From contig NZ_JAIQZC010000003.1 of NCBI RefSeq assembly GCF_020164535.1, positions 248,001-312,000 of the forward strand: a stretch of DNA of 64,000 bases, read 5' to 3'. The position numbers were made by a program, and so were the translations under genes. The notes under the pieces are model-generated. The model was not told the DNA's origin, ran no database searches, and saw only the letters and a list, made by a program, of their open reading frames with translations. Source of the DNA: Psychroflexus montanilacus. Lineage in GTDB: Bacteria; Bacteroidota; Bacteroidia; Flavobacteriales; Flavobacteriaceae. Each line of letters starts with the position of its first letter. Position 1 is the stretch's first letter. This document shows, one piece after another, positions 1 through 8,907 of this stretch.

Positions 1-167
1 AAAGCTGTTGCAAAGTGAAGAATTACAGTCAATAATAAGGATTCTTTCGGCAGGCTATCATCTCCTAAAATCGCTTTGCCTAACTCCAAATGTCCGCTAG
101 AAGAAACCGGTAGAAACTCTGTTAAGCCCTGGATAATCCCAAGGATACCTGCATCCCATATATCCAT
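1..167 (-). CDS. uppP: Undecaprenyl-diphosphatase UppP/BacA, N-terminal fragment
   Basis: The gene starts at an ATG whose first base is 167 and runs off the left edge, so only about 55 codons are visible. The fragment carries the family signature [10 protein letters not shown] at residues 17-26, within an N-terminal hydrophobic stretch. UppP is an inner-membrane enzyme that dephosphorylates undecaprenyl diphosphate and so recycles the lipid carrier used for peptidoglycan and other cell-wall polymers. Its start overlaps the TAA of the upstream DUF3098 gene by one base, which suggests translational coupling in an ftsX-DUF3098-uppP operon. Identification is secure; the C-terminal part is not in the window. 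Confidence 0.93.
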   Translation of the reverse strand, partial: MDIWDAGILGIIQGLTEFLPVSSSGHLELGKAILGDDSLPKESLLLTVILHFATA

Positions 168-430
168 TACTTGGCCGACTTAGGCTTGAGTAAAATGGCA
201 TAAATCTCGATCGCAAAACCAATCAACACCACTGTTGGCGCAAGCCGAATGCGTCTCCAGCTAAAGATTTCTGGATTGAACACATTAGGATCGTCGCTGC
301 CGCCGCCGGCCATTAGAATAAACCCAAGAGCAATCACAGCCAGGCCAATGATCATAAATTTATAATTTTCTCTCTCAAAAATAAACTTCTCGTTTGCCTT
401 TGCCTCTTTTTTACGTTTACTTTCTCCCAT
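167..430 (-). CDS. DUF3098 family small membrane protein
   Basis: An 87-residue protein with a charged N-terminus (Lys/Glu-rich, residues 1-25) and two hydrophobic segments at roughly 25-42 and 63-80, joined by a short loop containing [10 protein letters not shown]. This matches DUF3098, a Bacteroidota family of unknown function regularly found between ftsX and uppP. Its start lies two bases past the ftsX stop and its stop overlaps the uppP start by one base, so the three are almost certainly co-transcribed. The position suggests a role beside the division or cell-wall machinery, but that is inferred from context only. Confidence 0.85.
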   Translation of the reverse strand: MGESKRKKEAKANEKFIFERENYKFMIIGLAVIALGFILMAGGGSDDPNVFNPEIFSWRRIRLAPTVVLIGFAIEIYAILLKPKSAK

Positions 431-432
431 AA

Positions 433-1311
433 TTAGTAGTACAATTCGTCAGTTTTCAAATTCAAAAAGCGCTGCGTCGCAAAAAACGTACTCAGCCAGG
501 ATATCAGGATGCCAAGAACAAGCACTCCGGCAAAAATCGCCGCCAGCAAGATTTCATCGCTGATGAGGTTCAGTTCTGGAAAGCTTTTGTCGAGATAATA
601 CAATACGACCGCCATCCCGATTAAGGAAATGGATGAGCCTATGATCCCAAGTTTCACGCTTTTCAATATAAATGGTCGTCTTATAAAACGCTTGGTCGCG
701 CCCACCATTTGCATGGTTTTTATCGTAAATCGTTTGGCGTAGACCGAAAGCCGTATCGAGCTGTTAATCAGCAATACCGCAATAAAGGTCAGCAATCCAC
801 TCACCGCCAATATCCAAAAACTCAGGCGCTTGATATTATCATTCAGCAAGGCAATCAGCGGTTTGTCGTAAATAATTTCGTCTACAAAGTCTTTTTCACT
901 AAGATCTCTGGAAATTTCAGCAATTTTGGTTTCAGATACATAGTCGGCATTAAAATAAACATCGATAGAGTTTTGCAGCGGGTTGTACCCCAGAAACTCC
1001 ATAAAATCTTCACCAATCTCCTTGCTGTAATCCTTGGCAGCCTCCTCTTTAGAGACAAACTCTATGCTTTTGGTATATTCCGCCAGGGCAAGCGACTTTT
1101 GCAATTGATCGATTTCTACCTCTTTCGCCGTGTCCTTCAAGTAGATGGATAAAGCGATTTGCTCCTTAAAATGGTCGGCCACTTTCTTGGTATTGAGCAC
1201 TAGTAATGCCAGTAAACCTACAAGAAAGAGCACCAAAGCAATGCTGATCACCACCGAAAAGTAGGAGGTAATCAATCGCCGTTTCTGGTATTTCTCAAAA
1301 GATGAAGCCAC
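433..1311 (-). CDS. ftsX: Cell division protein FtsX (ABC-type permease-like)
   Basis: A 292-residue protein with the FtsX layout: a short cytoplasmic N-terminus, a first membrane helix at about 16-40, an extracytoplasmic domain of about 120 residues, then three membrane helices in the last 130 residues around the conserved MVGATKRFIRRPF loop (about 202-214). With FtsE, FtsX controls cell-wall hydrolases during division in many bacteria; ftsE is not adjacent here, which is usual in Flavobacteriia. The start codon is GTG (complement of 1309-1311); the reading MASSFEKYQKRR is the normal family N-terminus. It is the first gene of the ftsX-DUF3098-uppP run. Confidence 0.9.
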   Translation of the reverse strand: MASSFEKYQKRRLITSYFSVVISIALVLFLVGLLALLVLNTKKVADHFKEQIALSIYLKDTAKEVEIDQLQKSLALAEYTKSIEFVSKEEAAKDYSKEIGEDFMEFLGYNPLQNSIDVYFNADYVSETKIAEISRDLSEKDFVDEIIYDKPLIALLNDNIKRLSFWILAVSGLLTFIAVLLINSSIRLSVYAKRFTIKTMQMVGATKRFIRRPFILKSVKLGIIGSSISLIGMAVVLYYLDKSFPELNLISDEILLAAIFAGVLVLGILISWLSTFFATQRFLNLKTDELYY

Positions 1312-1375
1312 TCGATAAATTTTGGTAAAAATATAAAACTATAGCATTATAACGTTGAAGCGCGAGATTAATTTT

Positions 1376-1545
1376 ATGGGCGCTTTCACCCGCTATCCGC
1401 TCCAACTCCGCAGGCCTCACTTCCAGGTCTAGAGCTTGGAGCGGCTTTTCCTCCGGGCAAGCGCTCCAAGCTCGACCTGAAGCGTTCTGCCTTTACGGGG
1501 TTTTTGCTGCTATCGGGAGCGCAGGCCTGGAAGACGAGCCATGAT
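1376..1545. repeat. GC-richer intergenic element with nested inverted repeats
   Basis: This stretch stands out from its AT-rich surroundings and has no credible reading frame. It contains a long imperfect stem: GAGCTTGGAGCG (1432-1443) pairs with CGCTCCAAGCTC (1462-1473), extended by AGGTC (1425-1429) with GACCT (1474-1478). A second pair, CTTCCAGG near 1420-1427 and CCTGGAAG near 1527-1534, encloses it. It fits a dispersed intergenic repeat of the kind seen in flavobacterial genomes, but only one copy lies in the window. The rest of the 1312-1620 gap is AT-rich with nothing else recognisable. Confidence 0.55.
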
Positions 1546-1620
1546 TAGATTTCCAAAAATTATAAGATGTTGAAACTATCTTTTGTATATTTTAGCAATC
1601 ACTAATCAATCATACTAATC

Positions 1621-2190
1621 ATGAAATCAATCATCACAGTGACGCTAGCATTCTGCTTTTCATTGTCTTTCGCACAAAACAATGAAGAGTCAAGAGCAAC
1701 AGATTCTATTCCCAAAAGCAATTACGAAAAGGTACACGAGATTCGACTTGGAGGCTTTAAACTCCTAGCTGCCGGATACTTTGATGCCGCTTACGAATAT
1801 ATCAACACACCAACTTCAGGCTTTGGGGCTTCACTCTTCATTAACTTCGACGATTCTATTGAAAATGAAAACTTCGGCATAAGTCCTTATTATAGGTTTT
1901 ATTTTGGAAGAAAAGATGACTTTCAAGGGGAGCGTTTTTTTGTGGAGCTTTTTTCCTTCTTCTACTCAGGAGAAGACGATGAAGTGTATTTTTCTCAAAA
2001 CGGTATGCAAAGAGTTGAGAGTGGAGAATCCTTTTTTGATGTTGCTCCTGGTTTTGCTTTAGGTTCCAAATGGATCAATTCCTCAGGATTTGTTTTTGAG
2101 ATCAAATTAGGAATCGGAAGAAACTTGCTCGGAAACAGCCCTAATGAATTTGTTGGCGCAGGAGATTTTTATATCGGTTATAGATTTTAA
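1621..2190 (+). CDS. Secreted protein, probable small outer-membrane beta-barrel
   Basis: A 189-residue protein with a clear Sec signal peptide (MKSIITVTLAFCFSLSFAQ, cut after about residue 19). The mature part alternates hydrophobic and polar residues, is rich in Gly, Phe and Tyr, and ends GAGDFYIGYRF, with a terminal aromatic residue typical of outer-membrane barrels. I do not recognise a named family; DUF3575-like or generic outer-membrane beta-barrel proteins are the closest in style. It stands alone, with leuS starting 150 bases downstream. Function unknown. Confidence 0.6.
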   Translation: MKSIITVTLAFCFSLSFAQNNEESRATDSIPKSNYEKVHEIRLGGFKLLAAGYFDAAYEYINTPTSGFGASLFINFDDSIENENFGISPYYRFYFGRKDDFQGERFFVELFSFFYSGEDDEVYFSQNGMQRVESGESFFDVAPGFALGSKWINSSGFVFEIKLGIGRNLLGNSPNEFVGAGDFYIGYRF

Positions 2191-2309
2191 AAGATATTCC
2201 AAGTTTTGAAACTGATTTTTTATTTTAATTACCTGACTTTCGACTCCCGACTCAAAAACGACTTCAACTTTTAATTTCATTCTTCCTTAGGAGTTAAACG
2301 CATATATAT

Positions 2310-2317
2310 TAGTTTTG
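2310..2317 (+). promoter_or_regulatory. Candidate -7 box of leuS
   Basis: TAGTTTTG matches the Bacteroidota -7 consensus TAnnTTTG and lies 24 bases before the leuS ATG. No TTG sits at the ideal distance upstream, so the -33 element is weak or absent. Confidence 0.35.
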
Positions 2318-2340
2318 CCATTTGCAAATAAGATATTAGT

Positions 2341-5300
2341 ATGGCATACGATTATAAGGCAATAGAGCAGAAGTGGCAAAAGCAATGGGCAGAGGAACAA
2401 ACCTTCAAGGCCAAGCAGCCACAAGAGTTTGAAGGAGAACCCAAACCACCGTTTTATGTGTTGGACATGTTTCCTTATCCTTCGGGAGCAGGGCTTCATG
2501 TGGGTCATCCCCTCGGTTATATCGCCAGTGATATATACGCCCGTTATAAAAGACATTCAGGTTATAATGTCCTGCATCCACAAGGATACGATTCTTTTGG
2601 CTTACCTGCCGAGCAATACGCGATCCAAACCGGTCAGCATCCTGCTAAAACTACCGAAACCAACATCAAACGCTACAGAGAGCAACTCGACAAAATCGGG
2701 TTTTCCTTCGATTGGAGTCGGGAAGTGCGCACCAGCGATCCAAAGTATTACAAATGGACGCAGTGGATTTTTATTCAGCTGTTCGACAGCTGGTACGACG
2801 AAGCAGAGCAAAAATCAAAACCGATTTCAGATTTAGTTCAAATTTTTGAAAAAGAAGGAAATACTGAAGTGGAAGCCGTTTGCAACGAAGATTCAGTTCA
2901 ATTTTCAGCGGAAGACTGGAAAGCTTTTTCAAAGGATGAAAAAGAACAGCATTTACTCAATTATAGACTAACCTACCTCGCAGAGACCGAAGTCAACTGG
3001 TGTCCTGCTTTAGGAACGGTTTTGGCCAATGACGAAATTGTGAATGGCGTTTCCGAACGTGGAGGCCATCCTGTCGTCAGAAAGAAAATGAAGCAGTGGA
3101 GCATGCGAATTTCCGCTTTTGCGGAACGCCTGCTCTCTGGATTAGACAATTTAGACTGGAGTGAAAGCCTTAAAGAAACCCAGAAAAACTGGATCGGAAA
3201 ATCGGTTGGAGCCCTAGTGAAATTCAAAATTCAAAATTCAAAATTTGGCATTTCGGCGTTTACGACTCGTCCCGATACTATTTTTGGAGTTTCTTTTGTT
3301 ACGCTGGCACCAGAGCATGATTTAGTTACTCAAATCACGACGCCTGAGCAAAAAGAAGAGGTGGATAACTACATCAAAGCCGCTGCTAAGCGAAGTGAAC
3401 GCGACCGTATGGCGGATGTGAAAAGCATCACCGGAGTTTTTACCGGGGCTTATGCCGAGCATCCTCTGACTAATAAACCTATTCCGATTTGGATTGGAGA
3501 TTATGTCCTGGCTAGCTACGGAACAGGGGCAGTGATGGCCGTGCCATGTGGGGATCAACGGGATCATGATTTTGCAAAGCATTTCAACATTCCTATTCCT
3601 AACGTATTTGAAGGCATCGACATTTCTGAAGAAGCTTATACCGATAAATCCAATGCTACCAAAATTGCCAACTCCGATTTTCTCGATGGCTTGGGTGTTT
3701 TGGAAGCTATCCCGAAAGCCATTGAAGCTTTGGCCAAAATAGGTGCAGGTGAGAAGAAAATCAACTATAGATTACGGGATGCGGTATTCTCCAGACAGCG
3801 CTACTGGGGAGAGCCTTTTCCAGTGTATTACGTGAACGGCTTGCCTAAAATGATAGATGAGCAACATCTACCTTTAGAATTACCCGAAGTAGAAAAATAC
3901 CTTCCCACCGAAGATGGTGCACCGCCTTTGGGCAGAGCTACAGAATGGGCCTGGGATACAGAAGCCAATCTGGTAGTGTCTAATGATAAGATCGACCACA
4001 ACACCATTTTTCCCTTAGAATTGAATACTATGCCTGGTTGGGCGGGGAGTTCCTGGTACTTGTTCCGTTATATGGAAGAGCAAAACAACCGCGACCAGCA
4101 TATCGCCTCAGATGAAGCTTTGAAGTACTGGAACAATGTGGACCTATATATTGGAGGAAGCGAACACGCCACTGGACATTTGTTATACTCCAGGTTCTGG
4201 ACCAAATTCCTGAACGACAGAGGGGTCTTGCCAGTCGACGAACCTTTTAAAAAGCTGATTAATCAAGGCATGATTTTAGGAGAAAGTGCTTTTGTTTATA
4301 GGTATAAGGCATCCGGTGGAGAGGGTAGAATTAAAAATGATATATATACAACATATGACTTTGTTAGGTCAATAAAAAAAGAGCTTTCAAAATCTAAAAA
4401 TATCTTTATAAGAGAAAATGGAATTTTTGATAAAGACAATAATATCATAGATTCTGAAATTATAAATAAATACTCTTCAATCCTTAAAAAGATTTATTCA
4501 TTAGGACAAAGCAACATGCTCATTATGGAAAGATCTTTTGATCCAATCCATGTTGATGTTTCTTTAGTTAATACTTCCAATCAGTTAGATATAGAAGGTT
4601 TGAAAAGTATAAAACCTGAATTTAAAGAGGCTCACTTTATTACTGAAGAAGATGGAAAATTTATTGTAGGTCGCGAAGTCGAAAAAATGTCCAAATCCAA
4701 ATTCAATGTCGTCAATCCAGACGATGTGTGTGAGGAATATGGGGCGGATAGCTTACGGCTTTACGAAATGTTTTTAGGTCCGCTGGAACAGGCCAAGCCC
4801 TGGAATACCGCTGGACTTTCGGGTGTGCATAACTTCTTGAAAAAGCTTTGGAAGTTGTATCAGGATGAAGATCAACTTTTAGTCTCCGATGAGCCGGCAA
4901 GCAAGGAATCGTTGAAAACCTTGCATAAAACCATCAAAAAAGTGACTCAGGATATTGAAGACTTTAGTTTCAATACTTCGGTGTCTACCTTTATGATTTG
5001 TGTGAACGAACTGACTCAGCAGAAGTGCCATGCAAGAGAAATTCTTGAGCCGCTGGCGGTTTTGATTTCCCCTTATGCGCCTCATATTGCTGAAGAACTA
5101 TGGGAGGGTTTGGGACATTCAGAAAGTATTTCAGAAGTTCCTTATCCTAAATTTGAAGAAAAATACCTAAAAGAAGATTCCAAAACCTATCCGATTTCCT
5201 TCAACGGAAAGATGCGGTTTACCATGGATTTATCTTTAGACTTGAGCAAAGACGAGATCGAAGATATTGTCATGAAAGACGAACGCACCCAAAAGCAACT

Positions 5301-5364
5301 GGAGGGCAGAACCCCAAAAAAGATGATTATTGTACCTGGTAAGATTGTGAATATTGTGGGGTAA
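2341..5364 (+). CDS. leuS: Leucyl-tRNA synthetase with an extra AT-rich insert
   Basis: Charges tRNA-Leu with leucine (class I synthetase). The HIGH-type motif HVGH is at residues 53-56 in PYPSGAGLHVGH, and KMSKS is at 782-786. The CP1 editing domain is present (TTRPDTIFGVSF, about 308-319). At 1007 residues it is long. A segment of about 70 residues (roughly 656-730, bases about 4306-4530), between SAFVYR and HVDVSLVN, is Lys/Ile/Asn-rich and visibly more AT-rich than its flanks; as far as I recall, related LeuRS proteins have a shorter loop here. The 20-or-so residues before WCPALG that include IFEKEGN are normal for the phylum. A 7-bp tandem repeat occurs in the CP1 region (3221-3247). Both active-site motifs are intact, so the enzyme should work. 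Confidence 0.96.
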   Translation: MAYDYKAIEQKWQKQWAEEQTFKAKQPQEFEGEPKPPFYVLDMFPYPSGAGLHVGHPLGYIASDIYARYKRHSGYNVLHPQGYDSFGLPAEQYAIQTGQHPAKTTETNIKRYREQLDKIGFSFDWSREVRTSDPKYYKWTQWIFIQLFDSWYDEAEQKSKPISDLVQIFEKEGNTEVEAVCNEDSVQFSAEDWKAFSKDEKEQHLLNYRLTYLAETEVNWCPALGTVLANDEIVNGVSERGGHPVVRKKMKQWSMRISAFAERLLSGLDNLDWSESLKETQKNWIGKSVGALVKFKIQNSKFGISAFTTRPDTIFGVSFVTLAPEHDLVTQITTPEQKEEVDNYIKAAAKRSERDRMADVKSITGVFTGAYAEHPLTNKPIPIWIGDYVLASYGTGAVMAVPCGDQRDHDFAKHFNIPIPNVFEGIDISEEAYTDKSNATKIANSDFLDGLGVLEAIPKAIEALAKIGAGEKKINYRLRDAVFSRQRYWGEPFPVYYVNGLPKMIDEQHLPLELPEVEKYLPTEDGAPPLGRATEWAWDTEANLVVSNDKIDHNTIFPLELNTMPGWAGSSWYLFRYMEEQNNRDQHIASDEALKYWNNVDLYIGGSEHATGHLLYSRFWTKFLNDRGVLPVDEPFKKLINQGMILGESAFVYRYKASGGEGRIKNDIYTTYDFVRSIKKELSKSKNIFIRENGIFDKDNNIIDSEIINKYSSILKKIYSLGQSNMLIMERSFDPIHVDVSLVNTSNQLDIEGLKSIKPEFKEAHFITEEDGKFIVGREVEKMSKSKFNVVNPDDVCEEYGADSLRLYEMFLGPLEQAKPWNTAGLSGVHNFLKKLWKLYQDEDQLLVSDEPASKESLKTLHKTIKKVTQDIEDFSFNTSVSTFMICVNELTQQKCHAREILEPLAVLISPYAPHIAEELWEGLGHSESISEVPYPKFEEKYLKEDSKTYPISFNGKMRFTMDLSLDLSKDEIEDIVMKDERTQKQLEGRTPKKMIIVPGKIVNIVG

Positions 5365-5373
5365 ATTATTTAT

Positions 5374-5405
5374 TCATAGCCCACGATTTAAATCGTGGGC
5401 TATGA
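5374..5405. terminator. Perfect 32-bp palindrome between convergent leuS and polA
   Basis: The two 16-base halves (TCATAGCCCACGATTT and its exact complement) meet without a spacer. It begins 9 bases past the leuS stop and ends 4 bases before the polA stop on the other strand, so it most likely folds in both transcripts as a bidirectional end signal. The flanking T-runs are poor for a classical intrinsic terminator. Confidence 0.6.
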
Positions 5406-5409
5406 TATT

Positions 5410-8229
5410 TTAATGCGCTTCCAGCCAGTTTTGACCGGTCCCCATGTCGACATCCAAAGGAACATCGAGTTTGAAAGCATTTTCCATTTTGTCTTTGACC
5501 AAAGTTTTGAGTTCTTCCAGCTCATCTTTATGCGCATCAAAAATCAATTCATCATGCACCTGAAGTAACATTTTAGACTTGAAGTTCTTTTCTTCCATCG
5601 CTTCATAAATATTGATCATCGCTACTTTGATAATATCAGCAGCACTTCCCTGGACGGGAGCGTTTACTGCATTTCGCTCTGCGGCGCTACGCACCACATT
5701 ATTTCTGGCATTGATGTCTTTGAGATAACGCCTTCTGCCCATCACCGTTTTAACGTAGCCGTGTTCTTTGGCAAACTCCACTTGATCCTCGATGTAATCT
5801 CTCAGCTTCGGATAAGTCTTATAGTAAGTTTCAATCAGTTCCTTGGATTCGGTTCTGTTGAGATCGGTTTGATTACTTAAGCCGAAAGCAGACACTCCAT
5901 AAATAATCCCAAAGTTGACAGTCTTTGCATTGCTTCGCTGTGCTCTGGTGACATCTTTGATGTTGACTCCAAAGACTCTGGCAGCCGTGGAAGCGTGAAT
6001 ATCTTCGCCGTTTTTAAAGGCTTCTATCATGGTTTCTTCCTGACTCAAAGAAGCGATAATTCTGAGTTCTATCTGGGAATAATCGGCAGCGAGCAAGACG
6101 TGATTCTCATCTCTTGGTACAAAGGCTTTTCTGACTTCACGGCCGCGTTCAGTTCGTATAGGAATGTTCTGTAAGTTAGGGTTGTTGGAGCTTAATCGAC
6201 CAGTTGCTGCCACCGTCTGCATGAACTCGGTATGCACGCGTTTGGTTTTGGGATGAATTTGCTTTGGTAAGGCATCCACATAAGTGCTTTTGAGCTTAGA
6301 CAGCTGTCGCCACTCCAAAACCTCTCTTACGATTTTATGATCATTTTTATATTCTGCTAGCACATCTTCTGCGGTAGAATATTGACCTGACTTGGTTTTC
6401 TTGGGCTTTTTAGCAATTTCCAGTTTGCCGAAAAGAATTTCTCCAAGCTGTTTTGGAGAGCCGATATTGAATTCTTCTCCAGCTTCCTCGTACACAGATT
6501 TCTCTAAACGTTCAATATCTTCATTTAGTTTTTCTGAAATGTTTTCTAAAGCGGATTTATCGAGGTTGATGCCTTCTAGTTCCATAGCGGCGAGCACACG
6601 CAGTAATGGAATCTCCATGTCTTTAAACAAAGGTTCATTGGAAGCTTCTTTCAACTCCTTTTCAAAAAAGGTCTTTAACTGAAAAGTGATGTCTGCATCT
6701 TCCACGGCATATTGTGTTTGGTCTTCCAGATCTACCGTGCGCATGGACTTTTGATTTTTTCCTTTGCCGATCAAATCTTCAATAGGTTGAGGAGAATAGT
6801 TGAGGTAAGTCTCCGCTAACACATTCATATTATGACGCATGTCTGGGTTGATGATGTAATGCGCAAGCATGGTATCAAACAGAGGGCCTTTTACTTTTAA
6901 ATTATAATTGGCTAAAACTTTAATGTCATACTTCAAGTTCTGACCAATTTTCTCAATCTCTTCAGACTCAAAGAACGGTCTTAAGGTTTCTATGAGTTCC
7001 TGGGACTCGTCCTGATCTTCTGGAAACACGACGTAATAGCCTTTGTAAGCTTCCCAGGAGAAGGCGATACCTACCAATTCTGCATCAAGCGTTTTCAAGC
7101 TTGTGGTTTCTGTATCAAAACACACCGAAGTTTGTTTCATGAGCTTGTCCATAAAGAGTTTTACAGACATTTTTCCTTTTACGTATTGATAGTGATGGTC
7201 TGTGTTTTTTAGGGTTTTATAGCCATCAAAGTCAGTTGGGTCGACGTTGGAAGCATCGGTATCATTCCCAAACAACGAAAACTGGCCTGCACCAGCTGTT
7301 TTTGAAGAACTATTACCAGAGCTTTCTTCTGTTGCTGCTTCACCTTTGTTGTACATTTTAACGAACTGCTCGGTCAATCTTCGGAACTCTAAATCCTTGA
7401 AAATTTTCAAGACCTTCTCCACATCGGGAGGAGAAACTTCGTATTTAGCTTCGTCAAATTTGACGTCACAATCGGTAAAGATGGTCGCCAGCTTTTTGGA
7501 AAGGATCCCAAGTTCGGCGTTGTCTTCCACTTTTTCTTTCATCTTTCCTTTCAGCTGGTCTGTGTTTTCCAAAAGGGCCTCCATGGAGCCGAATTGCTGC
7601 AGGAATTTTTTGGCTGTTTTCTCGCCTACACCTGGCAATCCAGGAATATTATCGGCAGAGTCGCCCATCATTCCTAGAAAGTCGATGACTTGTTCTGGCC
7701 GCTCCACGCCAAATTTCTTTTGCACTTCCGGGATTCCCCACTTTTCAACGCCGTTACCCATCCGGGCTGGGCGTTGCATAAATATATTCTCGGTCACAAG
7801 CTGTGCAAAATCTTTATCTGGAGTGACCATATGAACTTCGTAACCTTCGGCTTCGGCTTGTTTGGCGAGGGTCCCGATGATGTCATCGGCTTCCATACCT
7901 GAAATTTCCACCACTGGAATTTCCATGGCATCCAAAATGTTTTGAATGATAGGAATGGACTCTTTAATGACTTTTGGCGTTTCATCCCGATTGGCTTTAT
8001 ACTCTTCGTAAAGCTCCTGGCGTTCCTTGCTGCCGTCTTTATCAAAACACACGGCGAGGTGATCTGGATTTTCACGCTTGATGACATCAAAAAGGGAATT
8101 CATAAATCCCATGATGGCCGAGGTGTCCTGGCCTTTGGAATTGATTCTAGGATTCTTGATGAGGGCGTAATACCCGCGAAATATCATCGCGTAAGCGTCT
8201 ACAAGGAAAAGTCGTTTTTTGGAAGCCAT
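5410..8229 (-). CDS. polA: DNA polymerase I
   Basis: A 939-residue three-domain Pol I used in replication and repair. The N-terminal 5'-3' exonuclease spans about 1-300, with the metal-binding acidic cluster GMEADD (111-116) and the helix-hairpin-helix GLPGVGEKTAKKF (197-209). The 3'-5' proofreading domain starts with FDTET (D372, E374) and keeps NLKYD and YAVEDAD, so proofreading looks active, unlike in some bacterial Pol I enzymes. The polymerase domain has motif A DYSQIELR, the O-helix RSNAKTVNFGIIYG and motif C QVHDE (D893, E894). A low-complexity Ser/Gly/Ala linker at about 297-325 joins the exonuclease to the rest. Transcribed toward leuS and ending at the shared palindrome. Confidence 0.97.
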   Translation of the reverse strand: MASKKRLFLVDAYAMIFRGYYALIKNPRINSKGQDTSAIMGFMNSLFDVIKRENPDHLAVCFDKDGSKERQELYEEYKANRDETPKVIKESIPIIQNILDAMEIPVVEISGMEADDIIGTLAKQAEAEGYEVHMVTPDKDFAQLVTENIFMQRPARMGNGVEKWGIPEVQKKFGVERPEQVIDFLGMMGDSADNIPGLPGVGEKTAKKFLQQFGSMEALLENTDQLKGKMKEKVEDNAELGILSKKLATIFTDCDVKFDEAKYEVSPPDVEKVLKIFKDLEFRRLTEQFVKMYNKGEAATEESSGNSSSKTAGAGQFSLFGNDTDASNVDPTDFDGYKTLKNTDHHYQYVKGKMSVKLFMDKLMKQTSVCFDTETTSLKTLDAELVGIAFSWEAYKGYYVVFPEDQDESQELIETLRPFFESEEIEKIGQNLKYDIKVLANYNLKVKGPLFDTMLAHYIINPDMRHNMNVLAETYLNYSPQPIEDLIGKGKNQKSMRTVDLEDQTQYAVEDADITFQLKTFFEKELKEASNEPLFKDMEIPLLRVLAAMELEGINLDKSALENISEKLNEDIERLEKSVYEEAGEEFNIGSPKQLGEILFGKLEIAKKPKKTKSGQYSTAEDVLAEYKNDHKIVREVLEWRQLSKLKSTYVDALPKQIHPKTKRVHTEFMQTVAATGRLSSNNPNLQNIPIRTERGREVRKAFVPRDENHVLLAADYSQIELRIIASLSQEETMIEAFKNGEDIHASTAARVFGVNIKDVTRAQRSNAKTVNFGIIYGVSAFGLSNQTDLNRTESKELIETYYKTYPKLRDYIEDQVEFAKEHGYVKTVMGRRRYLKDINARNNVVRSAAERNAVNAPVQGSAADIIKVAMINIYEAMEEKNFKSKMLLQVHDELIFDAHKDELEELKTLVKDKMENAFKLDVPLDVDMGTGQNWLEAH

Positions 8230-8366
8230 AAGTCTGTTTTGTTGAATGTAAATTTAACTGAAATTATGGCTTAGCCAAAATTGAAGCTGGTGTTTGTTTA
8301 GACTAAAATCTTGATTTCAAAAACTAATCATGGAGTGTTTAGAGTAAACTTTGTGTCCTCTGCGCC

Positions 8367-8390
8367 CCTGTCTTCCTGAGGGGAACGCAG
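8367..8390. repeat. Hairpin repeat copy 1 (degenerate)
   Basis: Weakest copy: TTCC/GGAA pair across TGAGG, followed by CGCAG. Preceded by TTTGTGTCCTCTGCGCCC and followed by GGTGGTGA, the same flanking phrases as the better copies. Confidence 0.45.
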
Positions 8391-8518
8391 CCAAGTTGGT
8401 GGTGAGTTTAAAGTTGTAGTAGTTTAATGGTTAAGGCTTATAATTAATAAGGAATATCAGCTCAATTGACCACGGAGCCACAGAGTACACTGAGATTTTT
8501 CATAGCGAATTCTGCGCC

Positions 8519-8543
8519 CCTGCCTTCCAAAGTGGAACGCAGG
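8519..8543. repeat. Hairpin repeat copy 2
   Basis: CCTGC-C-TTCCA-AAG-TGGAA-C-GCAGG: a ten-pair stem with one C-C mismatch and a 3-nt loop. Upstream lies a CCACGGAGCCACAGAG phrase (from about 8470) and downstream GCGGCAGG. Confidence 0.6.
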
Positions 8544-8884
8544 CAGGTTCGCGGCAGGTTAAATGATTTTAGATGTCAGGGCTCTGCCCCTTTATTAATA
8601 ATACATAGTAGAGTTACGAAGATTTCGGGGCGCTGCCCCTCCATAGAGGATTTGTATTAATCTTTCGAAGTTAGCAGGGCACTACCCCTTTAAAAGCAAA
8701 CACTACTACAGAAATCAAGATTTGTGGGCGCTTCTCTCTCAATTAACCTGAGGCAATAATAAAATTAGATCATGAGTCATTTCAAAGGCTAATTTCTGTG
8801 TACTATATATTTAAAGATAAGGGTGTCTTTTAGATAGCATAGCCATAAAGGACACAGAGATTTATCATAGCGAACCCTGCGCCT

Positions 8885-8907
8885 CTGCCTTTCAAAGTGG
8901 AACGCAG
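8885..8907. repeat. Hairpin repeat copy 3
   Basis: Same unit with TTTCA in place of TTCCA on the left arm, which keeps pairing through a G-U wobble; this suggests the structure rather than the exact sequence is maintained. Preceded by GACACAGAGATTT and CATAGCGAAC. Confidence 0.58.

Noticed and set aside
709-1152. 147-codon plus-strand frame opposite ftsX
   Set aside because: Overlaps a well-supported ftsX and has no recognisable family or signal.
4300-4545. LeuRS insert as an intein
   Set aside because: Too short and without the terminal Cys/Ser and His-Asn splicing residues.
8466-8660. Small plus-strand reading frame in the repeat tract
   Set aside because: It runs through repeat units and has no protein-like pattern; it exists only because the repeats happen to lack stops.
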